DNA from: Actinokineospora diospyrosa
GTDB taxonomy: Bacteria; Actinomycetota; Actinomycetes; Mycobacteriales; Pseudonocardiaceae
NCBI RefSeq assembly: GCF_024171925.1
Contig: NZ_JAMTCO010000010.1
Span: 57,091-121,090, forward strand
Length of the DNA stretch: 64,000 nt
Direction of reading: 5' to 3'
The position numbers were made by a program, and so were the translations under genes. Below, in pieces: positions 28,022 through 36,165 of the stretch (positions are counted from its first letter, which is position 1; the number at the start of each line of letters is the position of its first letter). The notes under the pieces are model-generated. The model saw nothing but the letters and a program-made list of their open reading frames with translations, was not told where the DNA came from and ran no database searches.

Positions 28022-28879
28022 ATGTCTTTGGCCAAGTACGCGGCCGCTCTGCTGACCGCACTCACCCTCACCACCGGGCTCGCCAACACCACCGCACAAG
28101 CCGCGCCCATCAGCGGCCCGCAGTGCAGCGGCCCCGCCGACGTCTTCGGGTTCGAGGAGGACGGGGACCTCTTCACCTACCCGCACAACTCCCCGCTGAC
28201 CGGCGCGGCGAACTGGGGCGCGAAGCGCTACATCGGCACCGGCTGGAACAAGGACAACTCGTTGGTCGGGCCGGATGGCGCGATCTTCACCATCACCCCG
28301 TCCGGCGAGCTCCGCCGCTACCAGTGGAACGGCGACCACTGGCAGACCTACGCGGGCAGCACCCAGTACCAGGTCGTCGGGCACGGGTTCGACCGCTACC
28401 TGCGCAACGGCGGGATGATCGCGACCACCGACGCGGACTACGGGCTGTACTTCGTCGAGGGCGACGCCCTGCGCAAGTACCAGTGGAGCGCGAACGAGGG
28501 CGGCTGGACCCCGGCGACCGCGCACGGCCCGGTGATCGGGACCGGTTGGTCCGGGGTGGACAAGATCGTCGGCGGCGGCTCGGGGGTCATCTACGGCCGC
28601 CAGGCGGGCACCCTGACCCGCTCGGTGCACGTCCAGGCGAGCGGCACCTGGACGCAGCGCTTCCAGCCGGTCGGGGCGGGCTGGCAGTCACTGCCCTCGA
28701 TCACCTCGGCCGGGGCCGACGTCCTCTACGCCACCGACTACTCCGGCGGGCTCTACTGGTACCGCTACGAACCCGCGACCGGCAAGTGGGTCAGCGACAA
28801 GGGGACCATGATCGGCTACGGCTGGAACACGGTCACCACCCTCGCCGACCCGCGCTCGTGCGTGGTCTGGCCCACCTGA
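28022..28879 (+). CDS. secreted tachylectin-like protein (array member 5)
   Basis: The 285-aa protein (MSLAKYAAALLTALTL) has a signal peptide and a five-unit tachylectin-like propeller bounded by Cys35 (GPQCSGPADVFG) and Cys280 (RSCVVWPT). Unit motifs include GFEEDGDLFTYPHNSP, LRRYQWNGDHW, VIGTGWSGVDKI, GGLYWYRYEPATGKW and IGYGWNTV. The ribosome site CTGGGGAACTACC precedes the ATG. It is closest by eye to member 6. Expected extracellular lectin; the sugar specificity is not deducible from the sequence alone. Confidence 0.8.
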   Translation: MSLAKYAAALLTALTLTTGLANTTAQAAPISGPQCSGPADVFGFEEDGDLFTYPHNSPLTGAANWGAKRYIGTGWNKDNSLVGPDGAIFTITPSGELRRYQWNGDHWQTYAGSTQYQVVGHGFDRYLRNGGMIATTDADYGLYFVEGDALRKYQWSANEGGWTPATAHGPVIGTGWSGVDKIVGGGSGVIYGRQAGTLTRSVHVQASGTWTQRFQPVGAGWQSLPSITSAGADVLYATDYSGGLYWYRYEPATGKWVSDKGTMIGYGWNTVTTLADPRSCVVWPT

Positions 28880-29019
28880 TCCGGCGTTCACGGATTCCAC
28901 GCGCACTTCAGGTCCTAAGCAGACCCACCAATCACGTGCAACGACAACCGACTCCGACTCGGATCGCGTGCACAGATTCCGCGACAACCACACCTTTCGT
29001 TGAAATCCTGGGGATCACC

Positions 29020-29865
29020 ATGAAGTTGACCAAGTACATCGCGGCCGCCGTGGCCGCGCTCAGCGTCTCGGCCGGACTCGCCATCGCGGCCGCGGCACCC
29101 GCGGCCGCCGCGCCGCCTGCGTGCGCGCCGGAGGCCGACGTGTTCGGCTTCGAGTCCGACGGCGACCTGTTCGTCTACCCGCACGCCACGCCCGAGTCGG
29201 GCACGGCGAGCTGGGCGGGTAAGCGGTACATCGGCCAGGGGTGGGAAGCCGGCACCACCCTGGTCGGCCCGGACGGCGTGTTCTACAAGGTGACCGTCAC
29301 CGGGGAGCTCCGCCGCTACCACTGGAACGGCAACGGTTGGGACACCTTCGAAGGCGGCCTGCAGTACCGGGTCGTCGGCAGCGGGTTCAACCACTACCTC
29401 GGCGCGCACGGGTTCATCGGCACCATCGACTCCGCCGAGCGGCTGTACTTCACCGACTTCGACAAGCTGCGCGTCTACGCCTGGGACAAGGCCCGCGGCG
29501 AGTTCACGCCGGAGACTCGCAACGGTCCGGTCATCGACACCGGCTGGCGGGGCGTCGGCAAGTTCACCGCGGCGGGCGACGGCGTGCTCTACGCCCGGGG
29601 GCAGGACGGGGAGCTCACCCGCTCGGTGTACCGGTCGGGCGCGTGGGCTCAGCGGTTCCAGCCCGTCGGCACCGGGTGGAACGGCATGCAGTCGATCACC
29701 TCGGCGGGCGGCGACGTCGTCTACGGCAACACCTACCGGGGCGACCTGCACTGGTACCGGTTCGACCCGGCCACCAACACCTGGGCCCCGAACAGCGGCA
29801 CCCAGATCGGCTACGGCTGGACCAACGTCGGCGTTCTGGCCGACGTGACCTCCTGCCTCTCCTGA
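29020..29865 (+). CDS. secreted tachylectin-like protein (array member 6)
   Basis: The 281-aa protein (MKLTKYIAAAVAALSV) has a signal peptide rich in Ala (cut before PPACAPEAD) and five propeller units: ADVFGFESDGDLFVYPHATP, LRRYHWNGNGWDTF, LRVYAWDKARGEF, LTRSVYRSGAWAQRF and LHWYRFDPATNTWAP, each closing with an IGxGW-like turn. Cys35 and Cys279 frame the propeller. CCTGGGGATCACC gives the ribosome site. Only 27 bp separate its stop from member 7, so the two are probably co-transcribed. Confidence 0.8.
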   Translation: MKLTKYIAAAVAALSVSAGLAIAAAAPAAAAPPACAPEADVFGFESDGDLFVYPHATPESGTASWAGKRYIGQGWEAGTTLVGPDGVFYKVTVTGELRRYHWNGNGWDTFEGGLQYRVVGSGFNHYLGAHGFIGTIDSAERLYFTDFDKLRVYAWDKARGEFTPETRNGPVIDTGWRGVGKFTAAGDGVLYARGQDGELTRSVYRSGAWAQRFQPVGTGWNGMQSITSAGGDVVYGNTYRGDLHWYRFDPATNTWAPNSGTQIGYGWTNVGVLADVTSCLS

Positions 29866-29892
29866 CCTACCCGGAAACCCATTGGGGGACAA

Positions 29893-30768
29893 ATGAGTTT
29901 CACCAAGCGCGGCGCGACCTTGCTGGCCGCCGTGGCCATGTCCGTCGGAATCCTCACCACCATCCCGACCGCGGCGACCGCCACCCCGGCGCAGTGCCCC
30001 GGCCCGGCCAACTTCTTCGGCATCGACCCGGACGGCGAGCTGTTCGTCCAGCAGCACAACGCCCCGCAGACCGGTTCCCCGGACTGGACCGAGAAGAGCT
30101 ACATCGGCACCGGGTGGCTGGAGGACAAGTACGCGTTGGCCGCACCGGGCGGCAACATCTACCTGATCAACTACGAGACCGGGGGCATGTACCAGTACCG
30201 CTGGAACGGCAGGGCGTGGGATTTCTTCGGCCGCTCGCTCTACGCCACCGTCGGTTCGGGCTTCGACCAGTACGTGCCCAACGGCGACGGCAGCCGCATC
30301 ACCATCGACCAGCAGGGCCGGATCTACGCGGTCGACGCGGCGGGCAACCTGCGGCTGTACGTGCGCAGCACGAGCCCGACCGGGGGCACCTGGACCCCGG
30401 ACACCGTGAACGGCAAGGTGATCGGCACCGGCTGGGACACCTTCGACCGCGTGATAGCCACCGGCGACGGCATCCTCTACGGCGTCACCGACACGGGCGA
30501 ACTCCTGCGCTACAAGTACGACTTCACCCACAACTCTTGGGCCACAACCGAACGCACCATCGGTGAGGGCTGGAACCACTACGACAACATCTATTCGGCG
30601 GGCGGCGAAACCCTCTACGCCCTCTCCCAGGACACCGGCAACCTCTACTGGTACAGCTACGACGCCGACACCGGCACCTGGCAGAACAACGCCCAACCCC
30701 GACTGGCCGACACCGGCTGGGACACCCCGGCCCGAGTCCTGGTCGACCCGGGCGCCTGCCACAGCTGA
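29893..30768 (+). CDS. secreted tachylectin-like protein (array member 7)
   Basis: This 291-aa protein (MSFTKRGATLLAAVAM) carries a signal peptide and a five-unit tachylectin-like propeller between Cys35 (PAQCPGPANFFG) and Cys289 (PGACHS). Characteristic units are GIDPDGELFVQQHNAP, MYQYRWNGRAWDFF, VIGTGWDTFDRV, LLRYKYDFTHNSW and LYWYSYDADTGTWQ. The first unit diverges from the PHNEP form of members 1-4. TTGGGGGACAA precedes the ATG. Followed by a strong terminator hairpin at 30815. Confidence 0.8.
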   Translation: MSFTKRGATLLAAVAMSVGILTTIPTAATATPAQCPGPANFFGIDPDGELFVQQHNAPQTGSPDWTEKSYIGTGWLEDKYALAAPGGNIYLINYETGGMYQYRWNGRAWDFFGRSLYATVGSGFDQYVPNGDGSRITIDQQGRIYAVDAAGNLRLYVRSTSPTGGTWTPDTVNGKVIGTGWDTFDRVIATGDGILYGVTDTGELLRYKYDFTHNSWATTERTIGEGWNHYDNIYSAGGETLYALSQDTGNLYWYSYDADTGTWQNNAQPRLADTGWDTPARVLVDPGACHS

Positions 30769-30814
30769 CCCACCGAGCCGCTTGCTGCCCCATCCCCTCG
30801 GGTAGCAGGCCCCA

Positions 30815-30845
30815 GACCGCCGCCGGGCCCACCCCGGCGGCGGTC
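30815..30845 (+). terminator. terminator after array member 7
   Basis: GACCGCCGCCGGG pairs with CCCGGCGGCGGTC (13-bp perfect stem, 5-nt loop), about 47 bp after the stop codon. Confidence 0.7.
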
Positions 30846-30856
30846 GCCGTTAGGAA

Positions 30857-30893
30857 GGTCGGAGGGCGTGGCTGGGGGTCAGGCCCTCCGACC
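30857..30893. repeat. hairpin repeat, copy a
   Basis: GGTCGGAGGGC pairs with GCCCTCCGACC (11 bp). The surrounding ~50 bp, from GTTAGGA to CCTCCGACCTC, is similar to 31231-31275, where GGAGGGC pairs with GCCCTCC. The two copies flank the ~340-bp gap before array member 8. Confidence 0.6.
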
Positions 30894-31230
30894 TCAACAC
30901 CCATACGAGGTTGGCACCCAAAGCCACCGATCTGTGGACCGACATCAGCGCGGACATCACCAGCATCGGCTCGCCTACTGCTGTGCCGAGCCCGCCGTGA
31001 AGAAGGTTCAGGCGAAGGTCATCCGCACCAAGCCGAAGAAGTGGTCCAATCGACCTAAGTAGACAGATCAGGGCTTCGGGGGCGCCATGCCCCCGAGGCT
31101 CTGCGTCCGGCCGAGGTGGGTCACCCACACGGGGGCAGGTGGCGGCCGAGCAGGGGTGCGACACGCAGTGGGAGCTGGGAGGTTGTGGATTGGCGGGATT
31201 CGGGTCGGGTTGCTGAGCGGCGGTGGTCCT

Positions 31231-31275
31231 GTTAGGAGGGGTGGAGGGCCTGGGTGGCATCAAGCCCTCCGACTC
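31231..31275. repeat. hairpin repeat, copy b
   Basis: This second copy keeps GTTAGGA, a GGAGGGC...GCCCTCC stem and CTCCGAC, in direct orientation to copy a at 30857. Between the copies no gene is convincing; a stretch near 30935 reads LWTDISADITSI, faintly like the second domain of members 1 and 2. Confidence 0.5.
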
Positions 31276-31324
31276 CGTTCTCCACGCATGGGTAGCGGGG
31301 CAACTCCGACGAAGGAGAGTGCAC

Positions 31325-32170
31325 GTGAGGACAGTCAAGGGCGTGACGGCGGTGGTGGTCGCGGTGACCGCGGTGCTGGGGTTGCCGACCATGGCGGTGA
31401 CCGCGGCGGCGGCGCCGGTGCCTACTTGTGCTTCGACAGCTGAGGTGTACGGGGTTGAACCGGATGGGCGGTTGTTCGTCTACCGGCACACCGCACCGTC
31501 GACCGGCGCGGCCAACTGGTCCACCAAGACCTACATCGGTTCCGGTTGGGCGGACGGCTACACCTTGGCCTCGGGGAACGGCAACTTCTTCCACATCGAC
31601 TACGCCACCGACACGTTGCGCCGCTACCACTGGAGCGGGACGGGCTGGGACGCCGTGGACGGGGCGCGCCAGTACCAGGTGATCGGCCACGGGTTCGCCA
31701 TGTACACGCCGAACCTCATCGTGGACAGTTCCGGCAACTTCTTCGGCATCGACGCCTACGGCAGGATGCGGTACTACGCCTGGGATGCGAACACCGAGAG
31801 CTGGGCACCGGGCACCGAGGGCGGGATGTACATCGGCACCGGTTGGGGACCCACGCTCAACCTGGTCTCGGGGGACAACGGGATCGTCTACCGCCGTACC
31901 TGGGACAACGAGCTCTACCGCTACCGCTACGACAGCAACACCGGCACCTGGCCCGAGACCGACTCGGTCGGCGCGGGCTGGTGGTTCGACACGAGCGTGT
32001 CCTCCGGTGGCGGCGCGCTCTACACGGTCGGCTCCGGCGGGAACCTGTACTGGTACCACTACGACGTGGGCAACACCACGTGGGCCAACTCCGGTCTGCC
32101 GCAGTGGATCGGCCAGGGGTGGGGCGACCTGCAGCAGGTGCTCATCGACCCCAGCACCTGCACCGGCTGA
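31325..32170 (+). CDS. secreted tachylectin-like protein (array member 8)
   Basis: From GTG 31325, preceded by the strong ribosome site GAAGGAGAG, this 281-aa protein has a signal peptide (VRTVKGVTAVVVAVTAVLG) and a five-unit tachylectin-like propeller between Cys35 (VPTCASTAEVYG) and Cys279 (PSTCTG). Units include GVEPDGRLFVYRHTAP, LRRYHWSGTGWDAV, MRYYAWDANTESW, LYRYRYDSNTGTWPE and LYWYHYDVGNTTW. It is the last of the array and converges on the tetR gene. Its ribosome site differs from the GGGGA type of the other members. Confidence 0.8.
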   Translation: MRTVKGVTAVVVAVTAVLGLPTMAVTAAAAPVPTCASTAEVYGVEPDGRLFVYRHTAPSTGAANWSTKTYIGSGWADGYTLASGNGNFFHIDYATDTLRRYHWSGTGWDAVDGARQYQVIGHGFAMYTPNLIVDSSGNFFGIDAYGRMRYYAWDANTESWAPGTEGGMYIGTGWGPTLNLVSGDNGIVYRRTWDNELYRYRYDSNTGTWPETDSVGAGWWFDTSVSSGGGALYTVGSGGNLYWYHYDVGNTTWANSGLPQWIGQGWGDLQQVLIDPSTCTG

Positions 32171-32175
32171 CCCGT

Positions 32176-32210
32176 CGCGCGGTGGTCCGCACCCGGCGGG
32201 CCACCGCGGT
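32176..32210. terminator. convergent terminator between array member 8 and tetR
   Basis: CGCGGTGG (32178) pairs with CCACCGCG (32201) between the two convergent stop codons; it could serve both strands. Confidence 0.5.
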
Positions 32211-32851
32211 CACGGGTCCTCGGCGAGCGTCGGTTCGCCTTCCAGGTGTGAGAGCCCGTTCCAGGCCAGGTTGACGAGGTGGGCCACTACCTCGTCCTTG
32301 TGCGGGTCTCGGGCTTCCAGCCACCACTGGCCGGTCAGGGCGACCATGCCGACGAGGGCTTGGCTGTAGAGGCCCGCCAAGGATGGGGCGTACCCGCGGC
32401 GGTCGAATTGGACGCCGAGGATGTGTTCGACCTGGCTGGCTATGTCGTTGAGCAGGCTCGAGAAGGTGCCGGTCGAGGTGGCCACCGGGGAGTCACGCAC
32501 GAGGATGCGGAAGCCGTCGGTGTTGCTCTCCACGTAGTCCAGCAGGGACGCGGCGGCGCGCTCGAGCAGGACCCTGGGGTGGGCCTCGTCGGAGAGGGCG
32601 TCGGTCATGCCGTCGAGGAGGGCTCGGGTTTCGCGGTCCACCACGACCGCGTAGATGCCCTCCTTGCCGCCGAAGTGCTCGTAGACGACGGGTTTGCTGA
32701 CGCCCGCGCGGTTGGCGATCTCCTCGACCGAGGTGCCGTCGAAACCCTTGTCGGCGAAGAGGGCGCGGGCGACGTCGAGTAGTTGTTGGCGGCGTTCCTT
32801 GCCGGTCATGCGCACGCGGGTCGCCTGCTGCGCCTCGTTCCTTCTCACCAC
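32210..32851 (-). CDS. TetR-family transcriptional regulator
   Basis: The 213-aa protein has an N-terminal helix-turn-helix (RRQQLLDVARALFADKGFDG, TSVEEIANRAGVSKPVVYEHFGGKEGIY) and a ligand-binding domain with GQWWLEARDPHKDEVVAHL near the C-terminus. It lies 21 bp downstream of the fatty-acid desaturase gene on the same strand, so it is probably in the same operon. A pair of palindromes upstream of that gene may be its operator. It probably senses an acyl-CoA or fatty acid (inference from context). Confidence 0.9.
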   Translation of the reverse strand: MVRRNEAQQATRVRMTGKERRQQLLDVARALFADKGFDGTSVEEIANRAGVSKPVVYEHFGGKEGIYAVVVDRETRALLDGMTDALSDEAHPRVLLERAAASLLDYVESNTDGFRILVRDSPVATSTGTFSSLLNDIASQVEHILGVQFDRRGYAPSLAGLYSQALVGMVALTGQWWLEARDPHKDEVVAHLVNLAWNGLSHLEGEPTLAEDP

Positions 32852-32872
32852 CGCCCCAGCCTAGGGGCTTGA

Positions 32873-33820
32873 TCAGCGAACGGTGAGCTTGGCGAGCCTG
32901 GCGGCCGACGGCCAGCGGACGTCGGTGGCCCAGCCGAGCTTCTCGAAGATCCAGATCAGCCGGGCCGAGGTGTCGATCTGGCCGCGCTGGACGCCGTGGC
33001 GGGCGCAGGTGGGGTCGGCGTGGTGCAGGTTGTGCCACGACTCGCCGAAGCTCAGGACGGCCAGCGGCCAGAAGTTGGCTGCCTTGTCGCGGCTGGCGAA
33101 CGGGCGCTCGCCGATCATGTGGCAGATCGAGTTGGTCGACCAGGTGACGTGGTGCAGCACCGCGACGCGGACCAGGCCCGCCCAGAAGAACGCGGTGAAC
33201 GCGCCCCACCACGACCAGCTGATCAGGCCGCCGAGCAGGGCGGGCAGCAGCAGGGTCAGTCCGGTGAGGACCGGGAAGAGCTTGTTGACCCGGACGATGT
33301 CCTTGTCCGCCACCAGGTCCGGCGCGAAGCGCTGCTTGTTGGTGACGTCGTGGTCGAAGATCCAGCCCATGTGCGCGTGCCAGAAGCCCTTGGCCAGCGC
33401 GGCGGGCGAGGTGCCGAACAGCCACGGCGAGTGCGGGTCGCCCTCGCGGTCGGAGAACGCGTGGTGGCGGCGGTGGTCGGCGACCCAGGTGACCGGGGGG
33501 CTCTGCACGGCCATGCTGCCCATCACGGCGAGCACGATCTTGAGCGGGCGCTTGGCCTTGAACGAGCCGTGGGTGAACAACCGGTGGTAGCCGACGGTCA
33601 CGCCGAGGCCGGAGAGGTAGAAGAAGAACACCGCGAGCGCGACGTCGACCCAGCCCAGCCCCCAGCCCCAGGCGAACGGGACGGCCGCGACCAGCGCCGC
33701 GAACGGGACCAGGATGAAGATGTAGACCGCGATCCGGGTGGCGAGGTTGCGCTTGCCCTCGATGATCGGTTTCGGGCCCTTGGTCGACTCTCCCGTTGTG
33801 GCATCGAGCGTGCTCGTCAT
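32873..33820 (-). CDS. acyl-CoA/acyl-lipid fatty acid desaturase
   Basis: The 315-aa membrane protein shows the three histidine boxes of the membrane di-iron desaturase family: YHRLFTHGSF, DHRRHHAFSD and WHNLHHADPT, with hydrophobic helix pairs between (IFILVPFAALVAAVPFAWG and others). This pattern is that of delta-9 stearoyl-CoA-type desaturases introducing a cis double bond into a saturated acyl chain. The length is on the short side but complete. The ATG at 33820 follows GAGAGGG. It heads a two-gene operon with a TetR regulator. Confidence 0.92.
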   Translation of the reverse strand: MTSTLDATTGESTKGPKPIIEGKRNLATRIAVYIFILVPFAALVAAVPFAWGWGLGWVDVALAVFFFYLSGLGVTVGYHRLFTHGSFKAKRPLKIVLAVMGSMAVQSPPVTWVADHRRHHAFSDREGDPHSPWLFGTSPAALAKGFWHAHMGWIFDHDVTNKQRFAPDLVADKDIVRVNKLFPVLTGLTLLLPALLGGLISWSWWGAFTAFFWAGLVRVAVLHHVTWSTNSICHMIGERPFASRDKAANFWPLAVLSFGESWHNLHHADPTCARHGVQRGQIDTSARLIWIFEKLGWATDVRWPSAARLAKLTVR

Positions 33821-33856
33821 GCGATGTCCCTCTCTCGAACCGGGGCCAGGCTCACC

Positions 33857-33883
33857 TACGGTGCCGTAACCTACGACAGCGTA
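33857..33883. promoter_or_regulatory. palindromic operator pair upstream of the desaturase
   Basis: TACGGTGCCGTA (33857-33868, perfect palindrome) and TACGACAGCGTA (33872-33883, arms TACG/CGTA) lie 37 bp before the desaturase start, centred 15 bp apart. This is a likely binding site for the TetR protein encoded in the same operon. Confidence 0.55.
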
Positions 33884-34126
33884 AGGAACGATCCGGGCCG
33901 CGCGCCAGTACCCGAGGTCGGCGCCACGTCACGGGGGTGGGGTTCGGTTGACCAGGCAAGGAACGGTCCGCACCCATACCGCCCCGTTCGGTGACGCCGT
34001 TGCGGATCTTGTGACACCGATAACACCCGTTCGGACGCGAGCGGGGCCCAATCGCCCGGGTAGGGCTGCCCCGGTGGGTACCCTCGTGCCACGATGTTCC
34101 CCACTGTGAGCGAACACCGCTCGCGA
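33884..34126. other. intergenic region before tRNA-Gln
   Basis: Together with the operator this makes a gap of about 306 bp between the desaturase and tRNA-Gln. The sequence TTGTGACACCGATAACAC near 34010 could be part of the tRNA promoter, but no clear boxes can be assigned. No coding region is supported. Confidence 0.4.
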
Positions 34127-34197
34127 TCCGCCGTGGTGTAAAGGCAGCACCTTGGATTTTGGTTCCAATGGTTCAGGTTCGAATCCTGGCGGCGGAG
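34127..34197 (+). tRNA. tRNA-Gln(UUG)
   Basis: A full cloverleaf can be drawn: acceptor TCCGCCG with CGGCGGA, anticodon stem TTGGA with TCCAA, and loop TTTTGGT giving anticodon TTG (reads CAA). The T-arm contains GGTTCGAATCC. The CCA end is not encoded. It sits upstream of the GGDEF gene and glmU; a tRNA-Gln near glmU is common in actinobacteria. Confidence 0.93.
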
Positions 34198-34313
34198 CAA
34201 GCGGTCACAGCTGAGTCAATCGCCCCACCAACTCGCGGGGCGGGACTCCGCGCCGCGCCCTTTCCGACTCAACCCACCGAAGCAGACGCGTACGAGGGGG
34301 TGCCGCGCCGCAC

Positions 34314-36080
34314 GTGGACGACGAGCAGCGGGACCCGGGTGAGCTGCCCGCGTTGGAGGAGCGCTCCGACGCCTGGCTGGTCGGGCGCGCACGGGAACTG
34401 CTCGCGGTCATCCAGGTGTCGCCCGCGGCCGAGCGGCTGCGCCACACCACCGAGGTCGACCGGTTGTTGGCCGAGGCGCAGCACCGCGGCGAGCCCAGGA
34501 TGGTCGCGCAACTGCTGCGCTCGGCCATCGCGGTGCGGGTGGTCACCAACGACATGGCCGACTCGGCCGAGCCGCTGCTGGACGAGCTGCTCGCGCACAC
34601 CCGCAGGCACGGCCTGATCGTGCTGCAGGCCGACGCGCACGCCCTGCGCGGTCGGCGGCTGCTGTTAGCGGGCGCCGAGGACGCCGCGCTGACCGAGGCC
34701 GCGGTGGCGCTGGCCATGCTCGACGAGGACATCACCCCGGACGTGCTGCTCGGCGGCCGCAACTGGGACATGATCATGGCGGGCACGCTGATGGACATCG
34801 GCACCGTGCTCACCCAACTGGGCGTCTACGAGGTCGCCGACCAGGTGATGGCCCGGGCGAACCGGTGCATCCGGGCCAGCGCGGGCCCGCACCTGATCTC
34901 GGTGCACCTGATCAACCGGGCCCGGCTGCTGGTCGGCTGGGGGCTGCGGCTGGAGCGCATCGGCGAGGACGAGCGGGCCGGTGAGCGCTTCGCCACCGCG
35001 GCGGCGATCGCGGTCGCGGTCGAGGCGCCGTTCCGCGAGTCGTTGTTCCCGCGCGACCCGAGCCTGCTCGCCGCCGACCAGAACCCGATCATCGGCGCCG
35101 CGCTGGCGCTGGCCCAGCCGTCCGGGGCGCACATCAACCGGCTGCAGCGGCTCTCCGCGTCCATGCGCTACCCGCGCGAGCTGGTGATCGTGGCGGTCGC
35201 GCTGGCCAGGTGCCTGGAGCACGAGGGCCGCGAGGACGAGGCGGTCGACGTGCTGGGCGAGGCGCGGTCGCGGATGTACCACGAGGCGGCCGAGCCGACC
35301 CTGCGGCTGTGCCTGATCCGCGAGTACGCGCGGCTGTCGGGTGCCAGCGGCAGCGAGCGCACGATCGGCGCGCTCGAGCACTACGCGACCGAGCTGGAAG
35401 CGCAGCTGTGGGACATGCGCGAGTCGCGGATCGCCACCCTCAACACCCGCCGCGAGCACGAGCGGCTCTCGCGGATGCACGGCGCGATCGCGCTGCAGGC
35501 GCTGCAGGACCCGCTCACCGGGCTGCCGAACCGGCGCGCGCTCGACGAGCGGCTGGAGGTCCTGGCCGGAACGCCCGCCAACCACCCGCTGGCCGTCGCA
35601 CTGGTCGACCTGGACGGCTTTAAGGGCGTCAACGACCGCATGTCGCACGCCGAGGGCGACGACGTGCTGCGGGTTGTCGCCAGCACCCTGCGGGACGCGT
35701 TGCGCGGCAGCGACATGGTTGCCCGCTACGGCGGCGATGAATTCATTGTTTTGCTGCCGGGCGCACCGTTGTCGGCAGCGGAGGCAGCTTTGCGCCGGGC
35801 ATTGAGCGCGATCGCGAGCTTGCCGCACGACCTGTCGCACGGGGTGACGCTGTCGATCGGCGTGGTGTCGTTGCGCCCGCAGGAGACCGCGGTGCGCGCG
35901 CTGGCCCGGGCGGACGCGGCGATGTACCAGGCCAAGCGCGGCGGCGGCAACGACATCGTCGCCGTGCGCACCGGCGCGGCCGAGGACGGCGCGGGCGGGT
36001 CGGACGAGGGCGGAGCGGACGAGGAGAACGCCACCGGCGCCCGGTTGGACCCGGCGTGGGTGCTCCCGGAGACCACGTAG
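34314..36080 (+). CDS. GGDEF diguanylate cyclase with helical-repeat sensor domain
   Basis: The 588-aa protein has a long N-terminal alpha-helical region of TPR-like repeats (about 1-380) and a C-terminal GGDEF domain with intact active site ([11 protein letters not shown], residues 473-477) and an inhibitory I-site RxxD (RGSD) five residues before it. It should therefore synthesise cyclic di-GMP from two GTP and be product-inhibited. No transmembrane helix is seen; it is probably cytosolic. The start is GTG at 34314. It lies between tRNA-Gln and glmU. Confidence 0.88.
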   Translation: MDDEQRDPGELPALEERSDAWLVGRARELLAVIQVSPAAERLRHTTEVDRLLAEAQHRGEPRMVAQLLRSAIAVRVVTNDMADSAEPLLDELLAHTRRHGLIVLQADAHALRGRRLLLAGAEDAALTEAAVALAMLDEDITPDVLLGGRNWDMIMAGTLMDIGTVLTQLGVYEVADQVMARANRCIRASAGPHLISVHLINRARLLVGWGLRLERIGEDERAGERFATAAAIAVAVEAPFRESLFPRDPSLLAADQNPIIGAALALAQPSGAHINRLQRLSASMRYPRELVIVAVALARCLEHEGREDEAVDVLGEARSRMYHEAAEPTLRLCLIREYARLSGASGSERTIGALEHYATELEAQLWDMRESRIATLNTRREHERLSRMHGAIALQALQDPLTGLPNRRALDERLEVLAGTPANHPLAVALVDLDGFKGVNDRMSHAEGDDVLRVVASTLRDALRGSDMVARYGGDEFIVLLPGAPLSAAEAALRRALSAIASLPHDLSHGVTLSIGVVSLRPQETAVRALARADAAMYQAKRGGGNDIVAVRTGAAEDGAGGSDEGGADEENATGARLDPAWVLPETT

Positions 36081-36165
36081 GATCGGCGACCGGTCGCCTG
36101 TCGCGCGCGAACCCGCCGCGGGCGGACCTCCCTTCCGCCTCGTTTCGCCAATGCTAGGGAGCGCG

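Noticed and set aside
27913..29865. A 650-codon frame across array members 5 and 6
   Set aside because: Its first half is a shadow of member 5 in another frame; the real gene starts at ATG 29020 with a ribosome site and signal peptide.
30868..31062. A 64-codon ORF ending in a Lys/Arg-rich tail, and a nearby LWTDISADITSI reading
   Set aside because: Too weak to call a gene; the resemblance to the second domain of array members 1 and 2 is limited to a few residues.
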